Assembly (NCBI GenBank): GCA_008477525.1 | Contig: SPDT01000003.1 | Coordinates: 3,224,001 to 3,288,000, forward strand | Length of the DNA stretch: 64,000 nucleotides | Direction: 5' to 3' | DNA from: Hypomyces perniciosus | Taxonomy: Eukaryota > Ascomycota > Sordariomycetes > Hypocreales > Hypocreaceae | Shown: positions 23,360 to 35,229 of the stretch, piece after piece | How the letters are laid out: each line of letters begins with the position of its first letter | How positions within the stretch are numbered: position 1 is the first letter of the stretch | The notes under the pieces: generated by a model | Seen by the model: the letters and a program-made list of their open reading frames with translations, nothing else | Told to the model about the DNA's origin: nothing | The model's database searches: none | Program-made: the position numbers and the translations under genes

Positions 23360-24334
23360 TTAGTAGAAACTCTCCACCATGGTATCCTTCATTGTGGTGT
23401 TGATGTTGCTGGGGCCTTGGCCCTCGCCTAGTCTGAAGACGCTCTCGATGACGCTGAGCTCGGTGGCGGTGGTGTCGAGACCGGTGACGGCCATCCAGTC
23501 GTTGACAACCATGCCGGCGCCGACGACGTTGCTTCCGCGGTTTACGCTGCCGGCAACGAGGGGCACCTGCAGCAGACTTGACAGCTCGTCCTGGTCCTGG
23601 ATGCTCGTCTTGGGGTGGACAAGGCCGCCCTGGTTGGACAAGCTCATGTAGCTGCCTACCAGGACGTTATCGGCAATGGTCTGACGGAACACCTCGACGC
23701 CGAGGACATCTGCGATGATCTCCTCGGTCTCGCGCTCGAGATCGGGGTGCACAAGGGCGATGTGGTCGTTTGTAGCAATGACGTTGCCCAGGGCGGAGAG
23801 GCGCTCCTCGATGCGCTGGATGCGGACGGAGTCGGGGAGGGAATTGCGCAGGTGCTGCAGTTCTTGGTCTGACGTAGTAGTGGGAACCAGGAGACCCTTG
23901 CGGTTGCCAGCAGTGAGACGGCCGATGATGCGAGTGCCCGCGATGGTTGTTCGGACAATGGGGATCACATCTTGGAGTTCTGCCTCGAAGACACTGGAGA
24001 GGGAGCGTGTGAGACTTGAGCTGGATAACGACAGAAGCGGTTCGACATTAGCTGTCGACTGACCTGTAAAAGTTCTCGCTGGCACCGAGAGCCACCAGGG
24101 CATATGAATTCGTAAGTGTCGCAAAGACACCGACCCTTTAGAAAAAGTCAGTCATTGAAGCGACGCAACGCAAAGCGGGGGCGGGGTTCCAAGAAAATGA
24201 AGCTGTGCTGTTCTTCATCGCCATCCATATCCTCCGACAAGAGCGAAAGGAAAAAAAGGACCAGCCCAAGAAATGAGAGGGAGAGATAGAGAGACATACT
24301 CATTCGAGTTTTCGAATTGCGCTCTCACAGCCAT
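23360..24334 (-). CDS. TIF6: Eukaryotic translation initiation factor 6, 246 aa
   Basis: Binds the 60S subunit, keeps it from joining 40S early, and is needed for 60S biogenesis in nucleolus and cytoplasm. Exons: 24334..24300, 24135..24064, 23993..23360, with phases matching to 247 codons with stop. The protein begins [20 protein letters not shown] and continues [15 protein letters not shown], then repeats of the five-fold pentein fold ([61 protein letters not shown]). Length equals the family norm, and conservation leaves no doubt about identity. Confidence 0.97.
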
Positions 24335-25162
24335 AATGTCAAAATTAGTTGATGCTTTCTAGAGAATCGGTTCTTCTTTTGGTGAAAAGGTGGGAGGAGG
24401 AGGAGGAGGATGAAGAAGAAGAAAAGCCGAGTGAAGAAAAACAAAAGCTTTAGCTGCTATGCTGTGCTGTGCTGTGCTGCTGATGCGAAATGCTAATGGA
24501 ATGCTCAACCAGCGATTATTGCCCCGCGAAGTTTTTTCTGCCGAGTCGTCCAGGCGGGTTTATCAGCGCTTTTATGGCGTATCTTAGGGACAGCGTCTCT
24601 GCTTAGGCGGGGCGGGCCTCTCTGGAATTCAAGTCCACAGGGCGGAGTAGCACAGTCATAGCTGTCACAAGTACCTTTGCGCTAACTTTTGATGCGCAGG
24701 TACAAATCCATCCAAGGTGTGACTCAACGCATCCCCTCCCTGCATGTGACTCTTATTGGCTCACTTCAAGGCTGAAAAGGGACTCTTGCAAGGCTGATTA
24801 TCGATCGACTCACTATGAGTTGCAAGGAATTAGTCACATATGCACATGTAAACCCCTAATCGACTTTTCTTTTCGGACCTTTCTTGGCGGTAGTAATAGG
24901 GGAACTGCTCTATCACATCACATCATATATCACACACTCTCCTATTCAGACTATAGGAGAATGAAATGCCTCGCAGTGTGTACCAAATAGCTATACGTCC
25001 GTCCATCTAATCTCCCCAAAACGGCCCTCTACCAACTATGTAGCTCGTCTCAAAACCTCATCAATCAAACCCACCATCCAAATATCATGACCCGCAAGAA
25101 CAATCCAACCAAACACTATGAAATCCCTTATGCGTCAATTTTCATAACTTCATCAAGCACCC
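24335..25162. other. Intergenic region upstream of eIF6
   Basis: About 830 nt with eIF6 leader and promoter. GGA and GAA-rich purine runs (about 24390-24425) and a GCTGT pentanucleotide repeat (about 24459-24480) are the only patterns seen. No gene. Confidence 0.5.
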
Positions 25163-28071
25163 TCATAGCGTCCAGACCGGCGCCTTCATCAACACCTGCC
25201 GCCCTCTCACTTCCACCACCAGAAATCCTGCAAACCGTACCCTGCTGACATCTTTAGAGAAACCTAAAAGACGGTTCGAGTTAGATGAGATCTGCTTCGC
25301 TTCTTTCACGACCATAAACATACCAAGTTTGCTTGCTTCTCCCCGACTGCCGTTCTTGTCCTTGTCACCCTTGTCCTCCGCCTCTGCCTCGTCGGATTTC
25401 CCATCGAGCGCAGGCAAACCCGCCTTTTCGAGCTCCATCAGCTCCAGCTGCAGGATGTCTCCCGGCAAGGGGTACATGATCGACACGTCCCGGCTTTCCA
25501 GGGGCAAGTTCGCTGCAATGCCAACTGCCAGCTCCACAATCATCGATGTGCTCCCCTCAACTCCGGGCGGCGGCGGAGTGCTGAGGTACTGGTAGAGGCA
25601 CGCTGTCAAGTTCGTCGTCGCCTTGGTTATCAGTGACGCCCGGTTATCTCCCATTGCCGACGAATTCAGCTTTTGCTGGAGCCCGTCCAGCGTCGCCATC
25701 CTCCAATTGACCACTTTGGTCGTCAGGGCATCAAACTCTTCCTGGCTATGTATTGTGTATGCGCCGCCGCGTATGCTCATCTCAATCTCCTTGAGCTGCG
25801 CACTGAGCATCTGATCCAGACCAGGGTGGAAGCACTTGTTGAAGATCTCTTCCACAATCCATCTTGAGATGATAGCCCGTCCGACCGCCGTCATCTCCTG
25901 CCTTCCCGTCTCAACTGCATCTGGACTGACAAAGCTCTCAAGCCACTGGGGTAAGCAGCGCCAGTCCTTGCGGATGTTGAATGCTAGGTTGATGATGGCG
26001 CCGTTCAGACGATTGAACCGGTTCACATACTCGTTGTCGTCTAGCGCTGTCCGCGACTGTGACATGCGTTGGTTGGCAACAGCGTTCTGAAGGTGCTCGA
26101 CCTGGCCAGTGAGCTGATCAATCTGTGCTCTTCCATCAAAGTAGAGTCGCTTCACATTCTTATACTTGGTCACTATCTCACATCAGTAAGTAAGGATGCC
26201 CGACATGGGATGTAGAAGAGAGACAAACGCAGCTCCTTGAATGCCTTGTCCGACTCGGCATTGTCGCGCTCCTGGGTTGAAGGCTGAGGACTATTCCGGC
26301 CTTGTTCACCAGTCGCTGCGTCATACTGCGGTGGCCGTTCGCTTCGAGAACCAGGGTTTTGCGCTCCAGGCTGTGCAGGTTGAACAGATTGAACGGGTTG
26401 AGCTGGTTGACTAGGTGCGCCGGGAAGAGGGCTTGGGGGTATCATGCCGGAGTTGCTCTGGCGGTATCCGGGGGGTGCGCCGGGTAGCGCCTTGTCAGCG
26501 TCTGGATTTCGACGGCTCGTGGGTGCGCCTCCTCCGGGCGGCGCCATCGCAGACTGTTGGTGCTGTTGGCCCGTTAGCTGAACCGGTGGTGAAACAGCGG
26601 CCGACGCCAGGTCTTGGTTCTGAGCGACAGCGTAGTGAACCGCCGGTAATGACTGCTCGAGCTGCTGGTTCAACGATCGCTGGTCCGCGTCAGGAAGCGG
26701 CGACTCATGCGACAGCTGGGATACAGTCTCAGGGTTCTGCTGCTGATGCGGCGGTTGTTGGCCTGGCCCGAGGTGAGTAGTCACAATGCGCGGGTCCGCT
26801 GCCTGTTGGTACGGATCCGGGTTGGCGGTGTAATATTGCTGAGGAAGAGGCTGGTGGAGCGGGTGACTTTGGTCGTAGGCTATCTGCTGAGTATCGAAAT
26901 GGAGCTGCTGCTGCTGCGGGTCGTGAGATGCAAACACCTGTACGTGAGCGGGTAGCTGCTGTAGGGTTGCAGGAGGAGGGTGGGGAGGTGGAGGATAGAG
27001 CTCTTCGTAAGGTGATGATGCCTCGACTTCGGCGGGAGGCACCTCGCGGATCGTGTTGATGGGGGGGATGGCTCGAGAGTCCTGCGGCGGGAGACGTCTG
27101 TTAACTGGGTGCTCTGAATAGTGACTGTACTCCTCGGCCTCGCCCACGCTCTGCAACGGGGATGGCTGCTGGACAGCGGAGCTTGGCGCCTGCCAATCGC
27201 GGTCCACTGAGAGCTGGGACGAGGGAGACACGCTCGTCTTGAGGCTGGGTGGTTTGCTCACTCTCTTGGACGGTCTGCGAGCAAGTCCGATGGTGTTGTC
27301 GTAGCCTGTGCTGCTCTGGCTCTGGCTGTTGCTGTGGCCGTGATGATGGTCGCGGCCGCTGTCGTGATTGCTTCGTCCTGAGAAGATGCCCTTGATTAAT
27401 TTACGAGTCGATCGCTTCTCGGGGACAGCAGGCGGTTGAGGCGGGGGAGCAGCAGCAGCAACCTGATAGTTGGCGGTGCTGGAGAGGTCGTCAAGGGAAG
27501 TTGTGGAGACGCTGCCGTAGAGCTGCTGCTGGAGGAGATGCTGCGGCTGCTGTTGATGAGTGCTGTATCTCTGACTCGGGGGGCGGTTCACTGCAGTGGC
27601 ATCGGCAAAATCCCCGGTCGGCGGTTGTTGTAGTTGCTGTTGCTGCTGCTGTTGGAGCTGACGTCCATCAAAGATCGCCTGGGAGGCGCCAATGCCAGCG
27701 GCAGCGGGGTTCTGCAGGGATGGTGGGTTGGCGCCTGTGGATGATGACGAGTGATACAGGTGAGCTGGCTGCTGCTGCTGCTGCTGCTGCTGTGACTGTT
27801 GTGTTTGCTGCTGCTGCTGTTGTCGAGCGTCAACAAACGACTCGTTGGAACTGCTGATGGCAGACGTTGACAGGGTTGATTGAGGGGTTGTGTTTGCGGG
27901 CGACGAGTCGGCCTTAGCAGTAGCAACAGCACTATTACCACCACCTGGTCCGGGTCCCGGTCCGCTGGCAGCTGCTGTGGCCGCAGAGACTCCTGATGGC
28001 AGTGGTGGCGGTTCGGCAACGGCGTGCTGTGAACGGTTGCTGTGCTTACCCAAGCGACTGAATGGGGGCAT
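25163..28071 (-). CDS. Polyglutamine-rich protein with conserved C-terminal half, 950 aa
   Basis: I do not recognise its function. Exon 1 is 28071..26229, intron 26228..26173 (GTTTGT..GATAG), exon 2 is 26172..25163, totalling 951 codons. The N-terminal ~600 residues are disordered and rich in Gln, Pro, Ser and His, with CAG-coded Gln tracts (about 27600-27830) and one basic patch RKLIKGIFSGRSNHD. The splice joins AFKEL to LTKYKNVKRLYFDGRAQID, the start of an ordered helical region (about 610-950) with a short coiled coil (QIDQLTGQVEHLQNAV) and a well-formed core (NRLNGAIINLAFNIRKDW, FHPGLDQMLSAQLKEIE, EEFDALTTKVVNWRMATLDG). Similar fungal proteins are, I think, sometimes labelled MEI5-like, but I hold that loosely. 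The conserved half is likely the functional part. Confidence 0.82.
27600..27830 (-). repeat. CAG-type trinucleotide repeats coding polyglutamine
   Basis: Several interrupted CTG runs on the + strand (CAG on the - strand) within exon 1 of the polyglutamine protein. The longest, near 27771-27792, has about eight units. Such tracts are length-variable between strains. Confidence 0.8.
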
Positions 28072-29835
28072 TATTCTCAGCGTCCTGCGAGAGAGTGTGA
28101 GAGAGAGTGAGAGCGAGAATGAGAGCGTCTGTCCTATCCTATCTGGCCAGCTGGAGGGGAGGGGCGAGGCGAGGGCGAGGTGAGGGCGAAGGGGAGGGGG
28201 GGGGGGGCGCGAGACGACTGTCTGACCAGACCAGCAGAATGCTATAATTATTCCTCGACGGTTGAGTGTGTCTTGTCTCCGGCAGCAGTAGTATGTTTTT
28301 TTGGGCTCCCCCTTATTGTTCGGTTGTTTCCCGCCTCACCAGGCTGAGCTGCAACAGGCCACCAGTCGTATCGTATTATTCCGTCCAGTCCTCTTCGTCT
28401 ACTCCAGGAAAGACTTGGGGCTGTGCTGCTGCGCGCGCTGTGTTGTTGCATACAATACTACTACGAGCACTGCAGTTGTATGTATGATGTGTACGAGTAT
28501 GTATATGTGCGTGCGCGCGCGCGCAAGGGACCTGCACTGCGCTGTTTATAGTCCAAGCTGCAGTCTGTGCTTGGAGTACCTCCGTGGCGATGAAAATGCG
28601 AGCGAACCTGAGTGGTTAGCACGAGATAGCTGGACAGACGGAGGAGTGGGAACATGGAATGTCCTTACTCGTACGAACTACTACCTGCTAATTAACGTGT
28701 GGCGCGGTCTCTAGCTCCTTGGGAAGAGCAAGATCGGGAGAGAGAGAGAGGTTCAGCCGGAGATGGACTGGGACTGGACAAGCAAAGCTGAGAGAGTCAT
28801 GGGGAATGCTGACATGGCTGAGCTTGTTCTTGTCCTTGGCCTTTGCATGCTGCCAGAAGCCAGAACGAAACAAAGCGCTTGCCCAGGGTAGGCAAAGCTG
28901 CTTGGGTGGACAAGGGCTAAGGGCATGGACATGGATACGTCTATTCTTAGACATTAAGAGCTCAGCTATCGACATGGTTCGATTTGATGGGCGGATCTGC
29001 CGGAGGCTCATCCATCATGCCTGGAAGATGCCGCAACGGATGGATCGAACAAAAGGGATGGATGGTCGTCTACTCGCATGATTGGGATGAGAAGAAAATT
29101 CTCACGTCACCCAGCCTTGCCACCCTCACACGGAGGACAAGGCTGGATGGATGTTGATATCGACAAACCCCAGTGTGCGCTGGTCAAATCGCAAACAACG
29201 ACCAACCAACCATGTTGCAGATTCGAATTGGGGGGGGGTCATTCATGATTCCAGTCAATGTATGCCTAAACCCCAGCAGGGGCGAAAATAGCTCCTTTTT
29301 TTATATACAGGTAAAAAGCATGATAGTATTCGAAAACCCAACTTGAACGAATCCAGCGACATGCACACACCATAACCCTTTAAGACGGCCAGCGGGACGT
29401 GTCAATAGTGTCTGGGGATGCTGCATCGAGTTTCAAGTCATACCTCAAAGTCGGAATTCCAAACTTTTGCGCTCAGATTTCTGTCCTATTACATTCACTT
29501 TTAATAACCCCATTTTCCACCCAATGGTCTCGTGGCGATACCGGACGTTTTTAATCTGCCAAAGTCGAGTGCCAAGACACAGTAATTTTGGTTTGACAAT
29601 CGGTCACATTTTGCGGGGGTTTCGTGGGGATTGACGGACCGGGGCGATCCTCGGCGTTCCTTTGATAAGGACTTCCCAAAAGAGGACTGATCCATGAGCG
29701 CTTCACTTTCTCCTCCGATTCTTCCCCTCAAGAGGAGTCATCTTTTTTAATACTGGTCAATAAAGGCCGTATCTATCGGGTACTCCTTTCCCCTCCCCGT
29801 GATAGCTCTTAATATGTAACATCACCATCACGGCA
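28072..29835. other. Gene-free region between polyglutamine gene and P450
   Basis: About 1.76 kb, a divergent gap. It holds GA-rich runs (28085-28125), a long G run (about 28190-28207), a GC dinucleotide repeat (about 28512-28524) and a G9 run near 29229-29237. Open frames such as 28719..29081 look random. Promoters of both flanking genes must lie here. Confidence 0.5.
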
Positions 29836-31666
29836 ATGCTTCTGTTCTCTCCAATCGCTATAACGGCGGCGGCCGTTTTGCTGTTCGTCATTCACCTGAT
29901 TCGGGTCATCAAATCGCCCCTCAGGAAGATCCCAGGCCCAGCTATATCCAACTTTACATCTCTCGTGCTCAAGTGGAAGGAAATCAAGGCTGTCAGAACC
30001 ACGTACATCCACCAACTTCACCAGCAGTACGGGCCTGTTGTCCGCATTGCTCCCAATGAGGTATCGTTTACGTCGTGGGCAGCTTTGAAGGAGATATACT
30101 GCTCCGGAGGGAGTGGATATGACAAGACTGAGTTTTATGATTTGTTCAAGATCTATGGAAGAAGGCGAGTTCTCCCCCGTTACCTGTTGTTGTAACCGGC
30201 GTCTAACTCCCATGTAGAACCATGTTTACAACGCTAAACAAGGCGGATGTATGTTTCCAACGATGTAAATGGCGTTGTCTTATCTGTTCCCTAACGAGCT
30301 GTAGCATGCCAAACGAAAGAGAATCCTTGCTGATCGCTACGCCAACACCAACATCATGAAGAGCGCCTCCGTCGAGGGAATACGGGAGCGCTCTGCCAAG
30401 TTTGTCCAGCGCTGCGTCGCTTCTCCGGGAAACGTCGCGGATGTGTTTGTAGGTTCAATTTTACTACCATGCACTGGTGAACAAGTCAAGCTGACGTTTA
30501 TATCCTTCGTAGATGGGTTTGTCTTGACCAGACGGTGAGAATTTGGATATCTTGACTGACCGGTCCAGCTTTACACGCCTACGCCTGTGATTGCATCACA
30601 CACCATCTATTTCATCCATTTGGCACAGATTGCATCGGGAAGAAGGAAGATGAAGAGATGATGCATCAAGTAGCAGCAGATGACAGTCTGCAGAGTGAGC
30701 ACCCCGCCCCCCGAGGATCAAGCACAGGGACTTTGTATTGACAGGGAGTAGATCGCCTCATCTCTCACTACGTCCCAGCCTTGCATCGACTGTTTTCAAG
30801 AGTGTTGTATGTATTCGCAAAGCCACGGGAGACGCCCTTGGCGGATAACTACGTCCTAGAGACGAGCAAACTGGGCGGCACGGCACAGTTCACCCTCATG
30901 AGCCGTCTAGACGAAAAGACCGGCGAAGTCGATGCCATTGACAAGGCGGCAGAATGTCTCGACCATATGGCTGCAGGAATCGACACCACGGGCGATGGGC
31001 TGTGCTTCCTTATGTGGGAGCTCTCGCAGCCTCGCTCACTCCGTTTCCAGCGCAGACTCACCGAGGAACTGAAGAGGAATCCCGACACTCCGTTTGACCA
31101 GCTACCGTTCTTGGATGCCGTGGTTTGTGAAGGCATGCGATGCTTCCCGCCGATTCCAATGTCTCTACCTCGCTATGTGCCCCAGGGTGGCCGCTCAATC
31201 GATGGGTTTTGGCTTCCTGAGAAGGCTATTGTCAGCTGCCAGGCGTACTCAGTGCACCGCCTTAACAATGACGTCTTCCCGGATGCGGACTCGTTCAACC
31301 CGGATCGCTGGCTGGATGCCGATGGAGACGCAGATCGAAGGCGGCTGTTGTTTGCTTTCTCCAATGGAGGACGGGGCTGTGTTGGAAAGCAGTGAGTTTC
31401 TCCCCCCCCTTTTTTTTTCTTCAAATTTCTCTCTGAAACTGTTGGGCTAACACAAGGGCGCAATGCCGTTGCTTTTTCGCAGTCTTGCTCTTGTGGAAAT
31501 GAAGACGCTGCTACGAGATGTTTATTCCAGATACAGCACGACGCCTGATAAGTTGATGAGCGCAGAGGCTATGGCCATGTCGGATCAGCTTATTTCAGCG
31601 CGGCCGCTTGGTCAACGATGCTTGCTTCAATTTCATGTATTGAATGTCGATGTAGTTGGTAAATGA
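29836..31666 (+). CDS. Cytochrome P450 monooxygenase, about 486 aa
   Basis: Membrane-anchored heme monooxygenase. Likely exons: 29836..30164, 30218..30248, 30305..30452, 30569..30694, 30749..31391, 31483..31666. The N-terminus has a membrane anchor (about 5-25) and the IPGP hinge. I-helix AGIDTT starts near residue 287, the ExxR motif EGMR near 339, and the heme loop FSNGGRGCVGKH has its Cys ligand near 422, so catalytic parts are intact. The style is that of pisatin-demethylase-like fungal P450s. Intron 1 appears to be GC-AG (donor GCGAGT at 30165). The third intron is ambiguous: an alternative using donor 30449 and a 22-nt exon 30513..30534 would carry an in-frame TGA. I prefer the open model. 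It sits alone among housekeeping genes, so no metabolite cluster is seen and the substrate is unknown. Confidence 0.75.
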
Positions 31667-33270
31667 ATCCAGATGCTGCATCTATGCAAGGGGTTGCCCC
31701 AATGGCCTAGACTACCCTACCTATAACAGGAGGTGATGCAGCAGACAACATTTTTCGTGCATTGAAAACGGATTCCGTTGATGGACAGATGACGTATAAC
31801 CGATATCCTATAAGAGGACCTGTTGGGCATACGAAGTACTTCGTACTCGAAACTATGCATACCTTACCCAATGCTTGCCGATGTTAGGCATTGTGAAGTC
31901 ATACTCGTATATAGGTAGGTATATCACGAAGATCATTTTGACCATTTAGAGCCCACCCGCACCCAAGCGAACACGGAATTTGCGCAAAAGTGAAACGCAA
32001 TCCGCAAGCACGACAATACCCATGATTCTACGAAGTACTCCGTAAAGCCCTTAAGCCCGAGACCCGAGCACATGCATGTCAGGCTGTGGCGTGACGTGTG
32101 CCAAAAGTTTGTCCCGTGTTCCACTTATCCCAAGGAGTCTTTGAAGGACAGCGTTCTCCACAAGGGTCTAGGGCACACACGAGCCATACATATGAAGAAA
32201 CCAACCAGCCAACTGGAAATCTGGTAGAGTAGCAGTGCTACTGGCTGTACCTATGTATGCATGATACAGCATTGGCTTGCTTGCATGAAGAGCCGTGGGC
32301 TAGGTGCCAACCGTGGCAAAACGTGGGGCTCTTACAGGGCATTTTCCAGTCCACGGGTCGCCAATTGCGCATTTGCGCAGACGCTGCAGGGCGCCCAAGA
32401 CGCCGTGCCGCCACTAAACAGCCTCCTCAGAACCCAACTGTTTCAGTGGGCACTAGCCCCAAACTTTTTTTTTTGCCTCTCCTTCGCGCACCTCTGAATT
32501 TTTGCAATTTGCTGACAATTGCCCCCACTTGCAATCCTCTGCGTGCTTGAAAACCCAGTCAGCCCCATCTCATCATTCTTGACTCCTTCACTCTCCTCTT
32601 CCCCCTCTCAACATCAAAACGCCCGTCTGCATCCCTTTCGTCAGAGATCGCTCGTCCAATCTCTCGGAAATCGAATCACCACGCAAACCACAAACGCCAG
32701 GCCTGCTGACTCTCTGTCGGTCGCAGCGCACCTCTTCCACCCTTTTTTGCACAGCGAACATCGCCCTCGATAAAGTCGCCTCTCCGCCGACTTCCCTCTC
32801 AGCGCACGCTTCCGTCTTCACTCGACGCTCGCCAGCAGAACCGTCCACTTAGCAATTGTCGCAGTGACACTGTTGTTTATGTATCAGCACGACTCCGCCA
32901 CCGTGTCCACACACCTCTCCAAGTTGCAGTTATTTCGCATACCGCGGAAACCCAGCAGTCCCGACATCAGATCTGACGGTTGAGAATACCTCGAGTTCGC
33001 TTACTCCCGAGTTCATGCCTGTCCTACTGCAGTCACGATTTTGTCCAGTCTGCCCTATGTCCTGTAAAAACCTCTGTTGAGAGCTCTGATCCCCTTTGGT
33101 GCTCTACTCGCCCGTCCGCTCTTCCCGAGTCACCTCTTCATGCCGAGATAGTCGCCCTCGACGCTACCTTCTAAACGACAAGCCAAGTCAAGCAAAGCTT
33201 CGCCTCGCCTCGCCTTACCCCGTTACTTTAACGCTTAACGCCTATTCCGCCTTCTCCCAACACCGTCACA
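31667..33270. promoter_or_regulatory. Intergenic and long leader region upstream of eIF5
   Basis: About 1.6 kb. Two near-perfect dispersed palindromes lie at 31830-31845 and 32029-32044. From about 32560 to 33270 the sequence is C/T-rich with short upstream ATGs, as in long leaders of fungal translation-factor genes. No gene is supported. Confidence 0.5.
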
Positions 33271-34597
33271 ATGGCTCTCGTCAACGTCCGCCGCGATGTC
33301 AGCGACGCCTTCTACCGCTACAAGATGGAACGCATCCAGACCAAGATCGAAGGCAAGGGCAACGGTATCAAGACTGTTGTCGTCAACTTGTCCAGCGTCG
33401 CTCAATCGCTCGCTCGCCCTGGCTCCTACGTTATCAAGTTCTTTGGCTTCGAATTGGGAGCCCAGACCAACATTGACCCCAAGGATGACCGTTGGATCAT
33501 CAACGGCGCCCACGATGCCGCAAAGCTTCAAGATCACCTCGATGGCTTTATCAACAAATTTGTCCTCTGCAAGAAGTGCAAGAATCCTGAAACCGATGTT
33601 GTCATCAAGGATGACCGCATCTTGCTTGACTGCAAGGCCTGCGGTCAGCGCACCGATGTCGATATCCGTCTGAAGCTTAGCGGCTTTATCCTCAAGAACC
33701 AGCCCAAGAAGGGCAAGAAGGATAAGGCTGAGCGTAGGGCTGCCAAGAAGGCTAAGCAGAATGGCAACGGCAAGGAGAACGGCCATGGCAGTGGCGAAGA
33801 TGGCTCTGAGAATGGCTCCCATGATGCAATTGAGAACGGCGATGCCCTTAGCGACGACGAGTTCCAGAAGGTTGCCGAGGCCATCACTGTCCAAGCTGAC
33901 GTCGAAGTCAAGGATGACGAGTGGGCTGTCGACATGAGCGAAGAAGCTGTCAAGGCCCGTCAGGCTCAACTTCCCGGCGAGCTCAAGCAGAAGCTCAACA
34001 TTGGGGACGATGATGAGGATGGCGAGGGCGGTGGCAACACCGCCTACGACGAACTCGGCAACTGGATTACGGAACAGGCCGAAGAAAAGGGCGGCGTTGA
34101 TAAGGTCGAGTCCATTGACATTTACGTCAAGGCCAAGGAGCTTGGCGTTGAGAACAAGCACCGTACTATTCTAGTTCTGGTGCAGACCGTGTTCGACCGC
34201 AACATCCTTGCCCAGATTCCCAAGCGTGCTAGCATGCTCAAGCAAGTAGGTTGCCCCTTTTGACACAAGTACCCCAAGCTCTTTTCGCTAATATCTAATC
34301 TAGTTCATTAACGCTGAGAAGCCCGAGAAGTACGAGAAGGCTCTGCTTGGTGGTACTGAGCGCTTGATCGGCGCCCTCAACAAGGACCACCCTGAGATGC
34401 TCCAGAACGTCGTCAAGATCCTGCAGCTGTTCTACCACCATGACCTCATCAGCGAGGAGATTGTCATCCCCTGGGGCTCCAAGGCCAGCAAGAAGTACGT
34501 GGACTTGTCTACCTCCCGCAAGGTCCGCAAGGCTGCCGAGCCTTTCATCCAGTGGCTCAAGGAGGCCGATGAGGAAGAGTCCTCTGACGAGGAGTAA
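33271..34597 (+). CDS. TIF5: Eukaryotic translation initiation factor 5, 422 aa
   Basis: GTPase-activating protein for eIF2 in the 43S/48S complex, acting at start-codon choice. Exon 1 is 33271..34245, intron 34246..34303 (GTAGGT..CTAATCTAG), exon 2 is 34304..34597. N-terminal eIF2B5/IF5 domain (about 8-130) carries the Zn-ribbon cysteines C100, C103, C121, C124; the catalytic Arg is expected in the N-terminal tail, and [14 protein letters not shown] is as in the family. A Lys-rich linker follows (about 150-185), then acidic residues, then a C-terminal W2 HEAT domain (about 245-405) with [21 protein letters not shown], and the acidic-aromatic end [11 protein letters not shown] that binds eIF2 beta and eIF3. 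Length is usual. Confidence 0.96.
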
Positions 34598-35229
34598 GAT
34601 GGTTGCATTTCCCCATCTCCCTTGAAACCAAATTGCTTGCTTTCTTTATATCTTTTCCCCCATCACTTTTTGAGTTTGGACCCATGGTGGAAGATATACA
34701 AAAGGGTATTACCCCCCTTTCCAAGAAAAGGACAACATGAAATAAGGGGGATACATCAAAGGCTGCTTGTTAGGTTATTTTGTGCTTTGGCAACGTTTGT
34801 GCGATAGTCTAGATTGCTTCTTAATCGCAAGGTGCCAATCCCACTCTGAAATATGTTTACTGATTCCAAGTGTAACCGCGAACAACTCTCTTTCCTGGGT
34901 GACATGTTGCTGCCAGATTTTGGTATGGATGTTCATGAATACTGTTCGTGGCATTGATCATCACTGATGTTTTGCATGTACCAAAGACCCAATGGTCAAA
35001 AGTTGAGGCGATGAATCTCGGGAGTATCGTGCTTGACTCCCTTCAGTCAAGCTCCCATTCATATTAAGCACATGTATGTATTCTAAAGCAACGCTGATGT
35101 GAAATCCCCTGCGACCCTAGAAACCTGTCTATCCGGTTCCCAAATCCACCACCACCTGCATACCTCCCCTGTTGTTACATAGATAGTACCAAAGATCGGT
35201 ACTCATAGATGGTAGGTTTTTCTTTTCCT
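34598..35229. other. Convergent 3' region of eIF5 and THOC1-GK
   Basis: About 630 nt of 3' flanking sequence. No gene or RNA seen. Confidence 0.5.

Noticed and set aside
27600..27830. CTG-rich block considered as a repeat array outside genes
   Set aside because: It is in frame within the polyglutamine protein and codes Gln runs.
28719..29081. 120-codon open frame in the gap before the P450
   Set aside because: Random composition, no domain, no splice context.
29836..31666. Secondary-metabolite gene cluster around the P450
   Set aside because: No synthase, transporter or cluster regulator nearby; neighbours are housekeeping genes.
33235..34161. 308-codon open frame on the - strand opposite eIF5
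   Set aside because: Antisense shadow of a highly biased gene; composition mirrors eIF5 codons.
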